From NCBI GenBank assembly GCA_945883495.1, contig CAMCXS010000024.1, positions 1 through 64,000 on the forward strand: 64,000 bases of DNA, read 5' to 3'. The notes below the pieces were generated by a model, which saw only the letters and a program-made list of their open reading frames with translations, was not told the origin of the DNA and ran no database searches. The position numbers and the translations under genes are program-made. The stretch comes from Akkermansia muciniphila (GTDB lineage Bacteria; Verrucomicrobiota; Verrucomicrobiia; Verrucomicrobiales; DEV007). Shown here piece by piece: positions 1 to 8,433 of the stretch. Numbering within the stretch: position 1 is the first letter of the stretch; every line of letters starts with the position of its first letter.

Positions 1-102
1 ATCGTCATCGACCGGGACATCCTGAAATGCCCGGTGGATGAGATTCGCGACATCCAAGTCAAAGAAACCTGGGTCGGCGGCCGCCGGGTTTATTCGCGGT
101 GA
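1..102 (+). CDS. C-terminal end of an amidohydrolase (partial)
   Basis: The first 33 codons read in frame from base 1 to a TGA at 100-102. They give the typical tail of metal-dependent amidohydrolases of the YtcJ/amidohydrolase-3 type: an acidic 'VIDRDILKCPVDEIRDI' strand followed by 'VKETWVGGRRVY' (the usual '..V..TWVGGK.VY' ending). Only this tail is in the window, so the metal ligands and substrate cannot be judged. The gene enters from the left edge on the plus strand. Family assignment rests on this short tail alone. Confidence 0.6.
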   Translation: MVIDRDILKCPVDEIRDIQVKETWVGGRRVYSR

Positions 103-426
103 CGAGTCAGCGCTCGTCGCCGGATCCCAGAATTCGCCGGACCTCTGCCTCGTCCATGCCGGCGGCGATCCGCTTCCGCGCCTGCCGGCAAGCGGTCCAT
201 CTCTTCGCAAACCAGACTCAGTCCAGCCGCCGCTCCGCATGATAGGCACGTTCGGCCTCCGCGTTTAGCGTTTGGCGTTTGGCGTTTGGCGTTCACGAAC
301 GTAGAAACGAACGCTTAACGCCAAACTCTTAACGCTTAACTCTTAAGTTCCCACGCTCCGCAAATACGCATCCCGCTCCGGAAACGACCATCAAGCAGGT
401 TGACTGTGAACTGAGGTTTGTCCCAG

Positions 427-612
427 AAGGCCCGACGGGCCGGGACAAGGTAGCCCAGGGCGAAGGAAGCCGCAGGCGACCGCCGCCCTGGGACAATCAT
501 CCATTTCGCATCCGCACTGACGGTGCGGGACAACCGGTTGTCTCGCCCTTGCAGGGCTCTGGACGGGGGCCGAGAGTACCCAGGGCTTTCGCCCTGGGCT
601 GATCTTGTCACG
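427..612. repeat. Dispersed palindromic element (copy 1)
   Basis: A long imperfect inverted structure. It starts near 'gcccgacgggccgggacaaggtagcccagggc', contains the hairpin 'cccagggctttcgccctggg' near 580-600, and ends with 'cggcccgttgggcc'. The outer arms (gggccgggacaa and its complement ttgtcacggcccg-like end) pair with each other. A second, shorter copy lies at 951-1060. No reading frame is conserved between copies. It looks like a non-coding MITE/REP-like family; copy boundaries are approximate. Confidence 0.5.
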
Positions 613-667
613 GCCCGTTGGGCCTTTCCGGCGAGATCAACTTGTGGGCGGAGTTCAGGACATCGGA

Positions 668-950
668 TCAGCCTTCCTCGACCTTCCGCAAATACGCATC
701 CCGCTCCGCATGATAGGCCCACTCGGCTTTGCGCAGGGGTTCCAAGAGCCCGAGCCATTTTCCGCGTTCCCCTGGGCCGAAGAGCCGTTTGTGGCGGGAT
801 TCGGCCAAGGCTTGGAGGCGGGGCATGAGGTGCCACCAGCCTTCTCCTCCGACTTTGGCGCAGGCGGTTTGGAAGGTCTCCAGGCAGGGATCGATCTCGC
901 CATCCAGGACCGCCAAGTCCGGCACCCGTCGGCCGTAGACGTGTATCTAC
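668..950 (-). pseudogene. 3' fragment of an unidentified gene
   Basis: A minus-strand frame ending in TGA at 668-670 gives a convincing protein-like tail of about 90 residues, with 'GWWHLMPRLQALAESRHKR', 'GPGERGKWLGLLEPL' and 'YHAERDAYLRKVEEG'. It is cut on its 5' side by an in-frame TAG near 950, exactly where a copy of the dispersed palindromic element begins. No start or upstream part was found. The last codons of this same tail are repeated as isolated scraps at about 355-379 and 230-263. The family is not recognised; this is a truncated relic. Confidence 0.45.
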
Positions 951-1060
951 AGGCCCAACGGGCCGGGACAGGATAGCCCAGGCCGAAGGGAGCCAAGGGC
1001 GACCGCAGGCCTGGGACACCGGTGACCGATGATCCCGCCCTGAAGGGGCGGGACAAACGC
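951..1060. repeat. Dispersed palindromic element (copy 2)
   Basis: It resembles the 427-612 element: GGCCCAACGGGCCGGGACA, then 'gatagcccaggc..gaaggg..gccaagggcgaccgcaggcctggga', then a second hairpin 'cccgccctgaaggggcggg' near 1033-1051. It interrupts the relic reading frame that ends at 668, which fits a mobile or amplified non-coding element. Boundaries are approximate. Confidence 0.5.
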
Positions 1061-1290
1061 CGCTTTACAACAGAACAGCCAATGCGTTCCGGTGTCCGCG
1101 CTTTCAGCGCTTTCTAATCTTCTGGACAACACCCCCAGTCCTCCGGCCTGGTCTATCGTGTCCCGGCCCAACGGGCCGGGGCGCTTCGCGGGTTGAAGTT
1201 CAAAGTTGAAGTTTAAGGTGCGGCAGCGCAATCGGCCTCTTCCCCCTCAACCCTCAACTCTTCCCAGGCCCAACGGGCCGAAATGATCCG

Positions 1291-1513
1291 TCGCAAAATG
1301 GCAAGAGGCCGTTTCCAGCCGTCGTGAGGGTCTTGCCAAATGGCAAGAGGCCATTTCCAGCCGTCGAGAGGGTCTTACCAAATGGCAAGAGGCTGTTTCC
1401 AGCCGTCGAGAGGGTTTTGCCAAATGGCAACGTGACGAATCCGTCACATTCCGGCGCTTTGTCATTTGGCAACGAGGTGTTTCAGGCGGAATCAGCCACT
1501 TTCCGTTTGGCAT
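1291..1513. repeat. Array 1: palindromes at 42-bp pitch
   Basis: Six copies of a palindrome of the form CTTGCCA-AA-TGGCAAG are spaced at 42 bp. Centres fall at about 1297.5, 1339.5, 1381.5, 1423.5 and 1465.5, with a decayed sixth near 1506.5. The first three 42-bp units are also conserved between palindromes ('gaggc..tttccagccgtcg.gagggt'); later units keep little more than the palindrome. Because 42 is divisible by three, both strands stay open across the array and would encode a 14-residue repeat, which need not be translated. It ends about 70 bp before the helical gene at 1585. Similar arrays with different palindromes lie at 37833 and 56318. Confidence 0.85.
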
Positions 1514-1584
1514 GCCCTCGGCATGACACGATTTGGGCAAATCTGGAGTTGCGTTTTCGTGATTCTGTCAGGATACTCGCCTGC

Positions 1585-2385
1585 ATGGCAGACTTGACCC
1601 TCCCGAGCCGCGCATCCCGCGATCTGAGCAACGAGCAACTCATGAATATCGCCCGCCGTTTTGGGGTGGCGTTGTTGGATCCGCGGACAGGACTTCCCGC
1701 CAATGATCCGGTTTGCCAGGCACTGGTCGCGCAGATCGTGCAAGGCGCCGCTCACATCGGGGCACGGCTCTCTCTGGAGCTGGCGAGCCAGTTTACCAAG
1801 GGGAAGCAGCGCAATGAAAAACTCCGTGATGACTATGTCCGCGCCATTCGCACTGGACTGAAGCAGATCATCCAAGACGTCGATCCGGCGTTGCCGCCCT
1901 CCCGGAAGGAAGCCGCGGAGCGGTTGAGCGCGCTGTTGGCCAAGCGGCCGAAGAACTTTGAGAAGAAGAGCGGCGCGGAGAATAGCGAGCAATTGGAGGC
2001 CCTCTTTACGGACTTCGATTCCGCCAGCGCCCAAGCAGCGCTGCAAGACACCAACCTCCTGCGCTACTACCAGCCGCTGAAGGCCGCCCACACGGCCTAT
2101 GTCGATCTCATCCGGGAGCAAGAGGAAACGGAGGCCGCCGCCGCCCTGGCCACCCCAATCGAAAATCCCCGCAAGTTGCCCGCCCTCGCCGTCCTCAAGA
2201 ACACCCTGGTCGCTCGGCTCCGGCTGCTCCTCGACAACATCGCCTTCATGGCGGAACTCGGCACCGCCCCGTATGACCGGCTGGCCGGAGTCTGCGCCGC
2301 CATTCTTTCCGAGATCAGCGAGGTCGCCAAAATCCGGGAAACCCGCGACGCCAAAGCCACGGCAAAGACCTCTCTGGCGAGCTGA
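1585..2385 (+). CDS. Alpha-helical hypothetical protein downstream of array 1
   Basis: 266 residues, not confidently recognised; the size and helical pattern recall DUF6261-type proteins, but that is weak. The sequence is almost wholly predicted helix: an N-terminal 'LSNEQLMNIARRFGVALLD' segment, a charged middle with 'KEAAERLSALLAKRPKNFEKK', and a C-terminal half rich in Leu/Ala heptads ('LVARLRLLLDNIAFMAEL') ending in a basic tail. There is no signal peptide and no catalytic motif. The ATG at 1585 was chosen because it opens a normal N-terminus. The same frame is open upstream through array 1 to a GTG at 1324, so a longer product carrying the repeat peptide cannot be excluded. It lies 24 bp before the Rpn-like gene, possibly co-transcribed. 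Confidence 0.7.
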   Translation: MADLTLPSRASRDLSNEQLMNIARRFGVALLDPRTGLPANDPVCQALVAQIVQGAAHIGARLSLELASQFTKGKQRNEKLRDDYVRAIRTGLKQIIQDVDPALPPSRKEAAERLSALLAKRPKNFEKKSGAENSEQLEALFTDFDSASAQAALQDTNLLRYYQPLKAAHTAYVDLIREQEETEAAAALATPIENPRKLPALAVLKNTLVARLRLLLDNIAFMAELGTAPYDRLAGVCAAILSEISEVAKIRETRDAKATAKTSLAS

Positions 2386-2409
2386 GGCACCCCGAAGGGC
2401 GAGCAGAGC

Positions 2410-3297
2410 ATGATTCAGTGGCACAGGCTCTTGGGCCTCGTCATGATTGATTACTTCTCCAACAGCCCGTTCCGGGTCGAGCTGGAGAAGGACTTGTCTC
2501 AGCGGCAGAAGTTCCTCGACATTCTCCTCTTGCGTGGCGATGCGGCCGACTGGCATCCGCAAGAAAGTCCAGATGGGTTGGAGCCGGAAGACTTGGCGCC
2601 ACACACTCTGGTCAGCTTTAAGTCGTTTCGCGACAGCCTCAACGGGGAGGCTATGGAACACCTCATCTCCTGCGTTTCGGATTATCGGTATCAGGCACAA
2701 GCAGACCAGCGGGCGGCTTCAGGTCAACCGCAGGCTCGTTTGCTGCCCGACGAAGCGATCCGCGTGATGGCGGTTACGGCGCGGTATCCGGAAGATTTGG
2801 TCTCGTCCATGGGAGAACGCTGGCGGGAATCCGCCCAGGCTGGGGTCTATACCATGGAATGGGGCACGCGCACGGTCGTCGTCATCGTCTGCCGGCGTGT
2901 GGAAAGGTCGGCGCGGAATGCGCTCTGGCTCTTGTTCAGTGGCGACCCCGAAAAAGTGGATTTCGCCATGAGGCATTTTGGATTGAAGCAATCTGACTTG
3001 AGCACCATACTGGGGGAAATCAGCGATACCTATCGCTTGGAGGGTTTGAACATGCCTTACACGCTCGAAGATTTCAAAAGGGAGGTTCGGGAACGCCGCT
3101 TGGAAGAGCTCAAGCACCCCACTCCGGAGGAAAAGGAAGCAGTGCTGTCGGCCTTATCTCCTGGGGAACGATTGGCGGGGTTGAGCCGAGAGGAACGATT
3201 GGCGGGGTTGAGCAGAGCGGAACGATTGGCGGGGTTGAGCAGAGCGGAGATCGAAGCATTCTTGAAGACTCTGGAGGATTCTTCGGGTCAAGGATAG
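2410..3297 (+). CDS. Rpn/PD-(D/E)XK-like family protein
   Basis: 295 residues. The central part ('RQKFLDILLLRG', '..DGLEPEDLAPHTLVSFKS', 'GVYTMEWGTRTVVVIV', 'ERSARNALWLLFSG', 'LEGLNMPYTLEDFKREVR') matches the conserved lines of Rpn-type putative transposase/recombination-promoting nuclease relatives. It ends in the repeated 'EERLAGLS' heptads plus 'AEIEAFLKTLE' often seen in that group. The N-terminus is short for the family: the first nuclease strands with the acidic residues are not visible, so it may be a catalytically dead or truncated member. ATG 2410 was preferred over ATG 2443 for its purine-rich upstream. It follows the helical gene by 24 bp. Its 3' 290 bp are duplicated immediately downstream. 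Confidence 0.7.
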   Translation: MIQWHRLLGLVMIDYFSNSPFRVELEKDLSQRQKFLDILLLRGDAADWHPQESPDGLEPEDLAPHTLVSFKSFRDSLNGEAMEHLISCVSDYRYQAQADQRAASGQPQARLLPDEAIRVMAVTARYPEDLVSSMGERWRESAQAGVYTMEWGTRTVVVIVCRRVERSARNALWLLFSGDPEKVDFAMRHFGLKQSDLSTILGEISDTYRLEGLNMPYTLEDFKREVRERRLEELKHPTPEEKEAVLSALSPGERLAGLSREERLAGLSRAERLAGLSRAEIEAFLKTLEDSSGQG

Positions 3298-3325
3298 CCG
3301 ACGAGCCGGAGGGGCGATCGTTGCC

Positions 3326-3574
3326 AGCGAAACCTATCGCTTGGAGGGACTGAACATGCCTTACACGGTCGAAGACTACAAAAGGGAGGTCCGGCAACGC
3401 CGCTTGGAAGAGCTCAAGCATCCCACCCCGGAGGAAAAGGAAGCAGTGCTGTCGGCCCTCTCGCCTGAGGAACGCTTGGCGGGACTGAGCATGGAGGAAC
3501 GCTTGGCCGGACTGAGCAGAGAAGAGATCGAAGCATTCTTGCAGACTCTGGAAGATTCTTCGAGTCAGAAATAG
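3326..3574 (+). pseudogene. Tandem copy of the 3' end of the Rpn-like gene
   Basis: From 'aacctatcgcttggaggg' on, this stretch repeats the last part of the preceding gene: the 'LEGLNMPYT.ED.KREVR' segment, the Glu/Lys-rich helix and two 'EERLAGLS' heptads, ending in TAG at 3572-3574. The spacer after the stop is duplicated too ('gagccgga.ggggcgatcgttgccagcga' at about 3303 and 3588), so the unit boundaries can be seen. An ATG at 3341 would give a 77-residue product, but it is best read as a duplicated gene tail. It is one heptad shorter than the parent. Confidence 0.75.
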
Positions 3575-3614
3575 GCAACGAGCCGGATGGGGCGATCGTT
3601 GCCAGCGAGCGTAG

Positions 3615-5531
3615 CTACAACAGTGCGTTGAGGTAGGCCCGGTTGATGCGGGGAACCGGCCGGCTTGCCGATCCCCGCATGCTCAACATCTTCTCGGGAG
3701 CAAACACCCACTCGTCCGCAGCCGCCGTCTCCAACTCCTTCTTGTTCGGCGCAAGGCGTTCGATTCGATAACGGATGGCCCGGTAGAACTCATCGGCGCC
3801 GCGTTTTCGAAACTCTTCCGGCAGCCGAGTCTGAAGCAACCGGCTGACCTGCTTCGCATTCAAGCCACCATCATGCGAGTACTTCTCAGCCAGAGAAACC
3901 ATGTTGAGCGTTTCCTGAGCGATGATGTCGAGCCCCGCGAACTCGCTGCCGAACACTGCCCGTAATTCTCCCTGGTTATCGTCAGTCGCCAGCTCACGAC
4001 AGACCACATAGACCTCCCGGTGTTGTTCCGTCGCCGGGTGCAATGCAATCAGGCCGTAAGCCTTGAGATTGGCGATCGCGCGGAAGTGATTGTTGCTGGG
4101 TGTCAGTGCCAGCGTGTAGCGGCCTTCCCGATTGGCTTGCTCACTTTTCAGAAGATATGCCAGCACGATCTTCTGCTCGTCGGTAAGGGAACGATTTCCG
4201 GTCCGCTCACTGATGAACCCGTCGAACAACTCAAACCAAAGCTCCGTTGCCTCATCAAGCACCTGCCCGGCGGGAATGGTCAGAGAAAGCTCATCGATTG
4301 AATGAAAAAGGTAATACGGCAGATCGATTTCATTGGCCAAAGCGCAGTTTACCAAATCAGACATGCCAATTCCTTTTCCCTCCCATTTGTTGTGCAGCTT
4401 CAGGACATCCGCGAGCCGCGGATTGCGAGCTCTTGGATTGGCAAAGATCCGGCGCACCGGAATCTCGTCGGCAGGCCGCTCCAGGATCAACTCGGCCGGT
4501 AAATGACCAGGATTGCGAATGGAAAGTGACTGGCGCGGTTTGAGCGTCAACTGCACCGGCCGGTTAATCGAGTAGTCGCGGTGTGCCAGAGCATTGTTGA
4601 TCGACTCGCGGATCAATGTATCCGGGTATTCTGCCACCATTGTCCCTCCACCTTCAGGCGAAACTCCCGTCATGATGTTTCGGAGCGTCCACCCATGCCC
4701 CAGCTCCATCAGTTGAAGGATGTTGTCGCGGAACGTTTTCTTATCCTGAGCGATCGCGTTTGGCACATCGACAAAGGCGTCAAGATGGCTGCGGAAAAGA
4801 AGATGATCCTCGGGATTCGTACCGCAAACCAGCATCCCCAAAGTCGTTACCTGACCATCCTTGAGGAGGAAGCGTTTGTTGATCAGAAACGAAAGGGCGT
4901 CCGCCAGCGTACTCTTGATGGTCTCAATCGGCTTGCTCTGCCCCTTATTGATCATGAGCACCAGCTCGTTCATGCGTTGAAGACTGAGATCATCCAGGGT
5001 CGCTCCTTCCACGGGGCGCAGTTCGCGGTAGGTCTCCATCTCCCGCTTGCGCTCTTCTTGCTCTTGAATCCGGTGCGCGGGAATTTTTTCGTCACGATCA
5101 GCGACGCGCTCGTAGGCAAATCGTTGGAAAAAGCAGAATTTCCGATCCTCCGGCAAGGCATTTACCCGAATGATGGCAATTTGCCCAGTGGCAAACGGAC
5201 GGACCTCAATCATGACCGAGTCCGCCGCGTCCAGTGGATTGTTCCGTGCGTCCCTGAAGGCGTTTCGCAGCTCCGAGACGTTCCCGCTGTTGTCCTCGGT
5301 GTAACCCGTAAATGCATAGCGCCGCGGTGGCCCCTGTTCGTCGCGCACGCCCAAAATCACCGCACCGCCCCGCGTATTGAGAAAGGCGCATACGCTCTCC
5401 CGCACCGAATTCCAAGCGCCTCCGGTCGGAGTTACTGGCTTAATCTCCAGCCAATCCGTTTCCAGGGACTCATACGTGCCATGCTGCACGCAGTATTCGA
5501 GCCGGGCCAGGACTTGAGAGACAGGATCCAT
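3615..5531 (-). CDS. AlbA_2 (Schlafen-type) ATP-binding transcriptional regulator
   Basis: 638 residues. The N-terminus carries an AlbA_2 domain (about 20-150): 'ESLETDWLEIKP', then 'VCAFLNTRGGAVILGVRDEQG'. In the middle (about 300-400) is a GHKL-type ATPase fold of the HATPase_c_4 kind: 'LIRESINNALAHRDYS' with the N-box Asn, then 'LSIRNPGHLP' and 'NKWEGKGIGMSDLV'. The C-terminal third is probably winged-helix and DNA-binding. Such proteins are cytoplasmic and are usually annotated as transcriptional regulators; some relatives sit in defence islands. It is a single gene, convergent with the Rpn copy, and its ATG lies 85 bp from the next minus-strand gene's stop. The nucleic-acid target is unknown. 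Confidence 0.85.
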   Translation of the reverse strand: MDPVSQVLARLEYCVQHGTYESLETDWLEIKPVTPTGGAWNSVRESVCAFLNTRGGAVILGVRDEQGPPRRYAFTGYTEDNSGNVSELRNAFRDARNNPLDAADSVMIEVRPFATGQIAIIRVNALPEDRKFCFFQRFAYERVADRDEKIPAHRIQEQEERKREMETYRELRPVEGATLDDLSLQRMNELVLMINKGQSKPIETIKSTLADALSFLINKRFLLKDGQVTTLGMLVCGTNPEDHLLFRSHLDAFVDVPNAIAQDKKTFRDNILQLMELGHGWTLRNIMTGVSPEGGGTMVAEYPDTLIRESINNALAHRDYSINRPVQLTLKPRQSLSIRNPGHLPAELILERPADEIPVRRIFANPRARNPRLADVLKLHNKWEGKGIGMSDLVNCALANEIDLPYYLFHSIDELSLTIPAGQVLDEATELWFELFDGFISERTGNRSLTDEQKIVLAYLLKSEQANREGRYTLALTPSNNHFRAIANLKAYGLIALHPATEQHREVYVVCRELATDDNQGELRAVFGSEFAGLDIIAQETLNMVSLAEKYSHDGGLNAKQVSRLLQTRLPEEFRKRGADEFYRAIRYRIERLAPNKKELETAAADEWVFAPEKMLSMRGSASRPVPRINRAYLNALL

Positions 5532-5616
5532 TGCAAGCCCAAGCTAGGCGGCTTTCCTCGCCCGGTCGAGCCCAGGTTCGAATTCAGCGCCGGGCACATC
5601 CTCAACCTTAGGCGAG

Positions 5617-6594
5617 TCAGCGCTCGTCGCCGGTTTCCAGATTCCGCCTGCGCGCGATCTCGACCAACACGCTGCGATGATCCGAGCCGAAATCCCCGCC
5701 GATTTCGCGCTTCGTCACCACCAATCCATCCGTCACCAACACGTGGTCAATCGGCATCATCGTCGGCCCGCGCAAACCCCAGGTTGGCGGCCACACCGGC
5801 GCCTTGGAGCGGAAATCCAGCCCGCTGCCCGCCTTGAGCATCCGCATCCCTTCACACCACGGCGTCGCGTTGAGATCACCGGCTACGATTACGTCATGCG
5901 GAATCCCCGCCGCCAAGCTGCCCGCCTTCTGGAGCAGTGATTGCCAGTGCGGCACCTGCACGGCGGTCACCGGCGGAAGCGGATGAATCGCGATCAAGGT
6001 GACTGGTTTCCCCTCCCACTCAAAGTCCAGCCGAACACTCGGCCGCCCCCGATCCAGCCACAATACTTCGCTCGTTGTCACCGGCACTCGCGCATAAACC
6101 GCGATCCCGAAGTTCCCATGCGGCAGTTGCTCCACCTGATGCGGATATCGTTGCCGAAGCGGTTCCAAAACCGCATTCCAGCCTGTATCCACTTCCAGCA
6201 GACAGACCACGTCCGGGTCTTGCCCCAAGACATGCCGAATCGCCGCATCTGGCGTTGGGTTCGAGGTCAACACATTGAATGTCATCAATCGGAGCGAGGG
6301 ATTGCTGGTCAGCGCCCCGTTCTCAGTGTTCTGCACACTGAGAACGACCCACCCATTCCAGATCAAAGCGGCCAGCGTCAGCCCACAGGGCCAGCGTTTC
6401 CGCGTCAGCAACGCCAGCACCAGGATGGCCGCACTTCCCAGCCCGTATTGAAGGTGGAAGTGCGAGCACAAATCACAGACCCAACTCCACCGCCCCAGCC
6501 CACCCATTAGGCTAGCGGCCACAAGCAAAACGCACGCCACCTCCAGCAAACCGGAAAACGAGGCCCGCATCTTGAAAAAAGGGTGGCGCGGCAT
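5617..6594 (-). CDS. Membrane-anchored endonuclease/exonuclease/phosphatase family protein
   Basis: 325 residues from the ATG at 6594; an ATG at 6570 is an alternative. The first 95 residues contain two to three hydrophobic membrane segments. The rest is an EEP (DNase-I-like) domain with its standard landmarks: 'LRLMTFNVLTSN', the metal-binding Glu in 'VVCLLEVDTGWN', 'VIVAGDLNATPW', and the final 'GSDHRSVLVEI' with the catalytic Asp-His. Membrane-tethered members of this family act as phosphodiesterases or phosphatases outside the cytoplasm; the substrate is unknown. The open frame extends to 7209 but overlaps a real plus-strand gene, so the long version is rejected. Its start faces the sialidase-like gene across a 105-bp divergent promoter region. 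Confidence 0.8.
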   Translation of the reverse strand: MPRHPFFKMRASFSGLLEVACVLLVAASLMGGLGRWSWVCDLCSHFHLQYGLGSAAILVLALLTRKRWPCGLTLAALIWNGWVVLSVQNTENGALTSNPSLRLMTFNVLTSNPTPDAAIRHVLGQDPDVVCLLEVDTGWNAVLEPLRQRYPHQVEQLPHGNFGIAVYARVPVTTSEVLWLDRGRPSVRLDFEWEGKPVTLIAIHPLPPVTAVQVPHWQSLLQKAGSLAAGIPHDVIVAGDLNATPWCEGMRMLKAGSGLDFRSKAPVWPPTWGLRGPTMMPIDHVLVTDGLVVTKREIGGDFGSDHRSVLVEIARRRNLETGDER

Positions 6595-6699
6595 CAGATC
6601 GAGTTCCCTCCTTGGCGTTTCACGAAGCTCCGCGACATGGATAGCGATCCGGCGGCGTGGATGAAAGAAATTTGATTTGAGAGTCTCCCTCGATCCCCC

Positions 6700-8316
6700 A
6701 TGAAGCCCACCCTCCTTCTCTGCGGCCTCGCCGCCTCCTTCCTGCTCGCAGCCCACGCCGAGCGCCCGCCCAACTGGGACCCTGCTCTGGCGGGCGATAT
6801 CGTGATGCGCCGCCTCGTGAACGTCTCCGCGCCCCAGGTCAAAGGCGCGCACGATGCGGAGTTCGTCTGCGTCGGGGAACGTGCCTACGTCGTGGCTGAG
6901 GCCAATGACGTGAAAGCTGGTGAGAGTGCCGAATGGCCGTTCATCTACGCCACGATGTCCATCGTCAACTTGCGGACGCTCGCGGTGGAGAAGATCATCG
7001 ACTTCGCGAAAAGCCAGCAGGTGTTCGCCAACGAGACGCTGCCCGAGGGCGCGTGTTTTGTTCCGAGGATCCTCCAGAAGGACGCCAGAACGTTGCGCTG
7101 TTATTTCACGAGCGAGTCCCCGGGCAAGCGGCAATCGCAAATGTGGTATCGCGATTTCGACCTGGAGCGAGGTGAGTTCCTGCCCACGATCCACAAGGCA
7201 AAGCTCCAAATCGCTTCAGGCAAATTCGACTTCCAGCCGCGGTATCTGCACGCGGATGCGGCAGGCCAGGGATTCACGAAAAAGGCATGCGACTCCGCCT
7301 GCTTTATTTTCGATTCCTTCAAGTGGTTCGACGGCACGCTCTACGTCGCTTTGAACAACTTCAGCGGCAAACAAAACGCCTTCGCCCGCGTCCACGATGA
7401 CCTGGAGACCTTCGAGGTGCTTGGCCACTTCAATGAGCCGCAAAGCCAGCAGCTCAGCGAGTCCGCCGTCAATCGCCTCCCGGACGGCACCTGGATGGCC
7501 ATCTGCCGCAACGACCTGGGCAACTATCACTTCACCACCAGCCGCGACGGCAAAACTTGGAGCACCGCGACGGAAGTGCCTCAGGTGCCGAACGGAGCGA
7601 ACTCCAAGCCGACCTTTGATCAATTTGCAGGCGTTTACTACCTCGGCTGGCAAGAAGCCACTCGCATCCAAGGTGTGAGCCGGAGCGTGTTCAACGTGGA
7701 CATCTCCCGGGATGGTCAATCCTGGGAGCGCAAATACCGGTTTGAAACTCCCAAGTCCTTTCAATACCCAACGTTCCATGAGCACGAAGGAGTGATTTGG
7801 CTGTGCGCGACCCAGGGCGACCACGATCCTAGCCGAAAAGAACGCATCATGTTCGGCAAACTGGAGGACACCGGCGCCTTTGAGGCGCAGGCTGGCCAGC
7901 CACGAATCGAGTGGCCCGCGCCCCTTCCCGATCCACCGGCCGTGATGAAGGCAGGGGTCAAGCTGTTCTTGGACCGCGAATATGCGATCGCCGAAGTCCC
8001 CGAGCTCGTCCGTGATCTGCCTTTCCATCGCACCAGCATCGAACGGCTCGAGGTAACGGTGGCCCACTCTGGAACGCTGTTTGCGCTCTCTCCCACCCTG
8101 CGTCCGAAGGCCGCCAGTCAGGAGGGGGCGCTGCGACAGGCCGGTTTCACAAAGGTCGATACCCCCGAAACCCAGCTCTTCCCTGGGGAAATCAACCGGG
8201 TGAGTCTCTACCGCAAGGACGCAAAGGCTGGGGAACGGTTGAGCTTTTCCAAAATGGTCGTCCTCATCCCGGCGGAAGGCGCCCAACTTGCCATCCCCGC
8301 TGAGGCGGGTCAGTGA
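6700..8316 (+). CDS. Secreted sialidase-like beta-propeller protein
   Basis: 538 residues with a clear signal peptide ('MKPTLLLCGLAASFLLAAHA'). The body is a repeated beta-strand pattern with Asp-box-type turns ('SRDGKTWSTATEV', 'SRDGQSWERKYRF') and the sialidase-fold arrangement of 'SESAVNRLPDGTWMAICRND'. This fits the exo-alpha-sialidase / BNR-repeat superfamily of six-bladed propellers. The arginine triad of true sialidases cannot be assigned by eye, so glycan hydrolase activity is an inference. The last 120 residues form a separate small beta domain. It is a single gene, divergent from the EEP gene. Confidence 0.7.
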   Translation: MKPTLLLCGLAASFLLAAHAERPPNWDPALAGDIVMRRLVNVSAPQVKGAHDAEFVCVGERAYVVAEANDVKAGESAEWPFIYATMSIVNLRTLAVEKIIDFAKSQQVFANETLPEGACFVPRILQKDARTLRCYFTSESPGKRQSQMWYRDFDLERGEFLPTIHKAKLQIASGKFDFQPRYLHADAAGQGFTKKACDSACFIFDSFKWFDGTLYVALNNFSGKQNAFARVHDDLETFEVLGHFNEPQSQQLSESAVNRLPDGTWMAICRNDLGNYHFTTSRDGKTWSTATEVPQVPNGANSKPTFDQFAGVYYLGWQEATRIQGVSRSVFNVDISRDGQSWERKYRFETPKSFQYPTFHEHEGVIWLCATQGDHDPSRKERIMFGKLEDTGAFEAQAGQPRIEWPAPLPDPPAVMKAGVKLFLDREYAIAEVPELVRDLPFHRTSIERLEVTVAHSGTLFALSPTLRPKAASQEGALRQAGFTKVDTPETQLFPGEINRVSLYRKDAKAGERLSFSKMVVLIPAEGAQLAIPAEAGQ

Positions 8317-8433
8317 ATCAGCCAGCCTCGGGCTTCCATCTGCTGTCCCTCCCCAACGGTGAACCGCCTGCCCTCTGCGGCAGCCCCGTGAGATGCCCGC
8401 AACAAAAGCGAGCCGATCCTCAAAAGAGGAAAG

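Larger units (their letters stand above)
103..1290. other. Repeat-rich stretch without an intact gene
   Basis: No believable intact gene is seen in these 1.2 kb. The stretch holds short direct repeats (a 'gcgtttggcgtttggcgtttggcg' type run near 266-290), three copies of one gene-tail sequence (about 230-263, 355-379 and 683-728), and several copies of a dispersed element whose hallmark is the palindrome GGCCCAACGGGCC or GGCCCGACGGGCC (about 430, 957, 1168, 1267). It reads as a graveyard of gene ends and palindromic elements between the amidohydrolase and the array at 1291. Confidence 0.6.

Noticed and set aside
1291..1513. CRISPR array
   Set aside because: Period is only 42 bp with no constant direct repeat separating unique spacers; the conserved part is a palindrome and no cas gene is in the window. 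The same applies to the arrays at 37833 and 56318.
1324..1584. N-terminal extension of the helical protein translated from array 1
   Set aside because: The frame is open because the unit length is a multiple of three; the ATG at 1585 gives a normal N-terminus. Kept only as an alternative.
4581..5837. 418-residue plus-strand frame
   Set aside because: Antisense to the AlbA_2 regulator; composition is His/Arg/Pro-rich and no family features are seen.
6595..7209. Long N-terminal extension of the EEP-family gene
   Set aside because: It would run antisense through the start and signal peptide of the sialidase-like gene; the extension has low-complexity, shadow-like composition.
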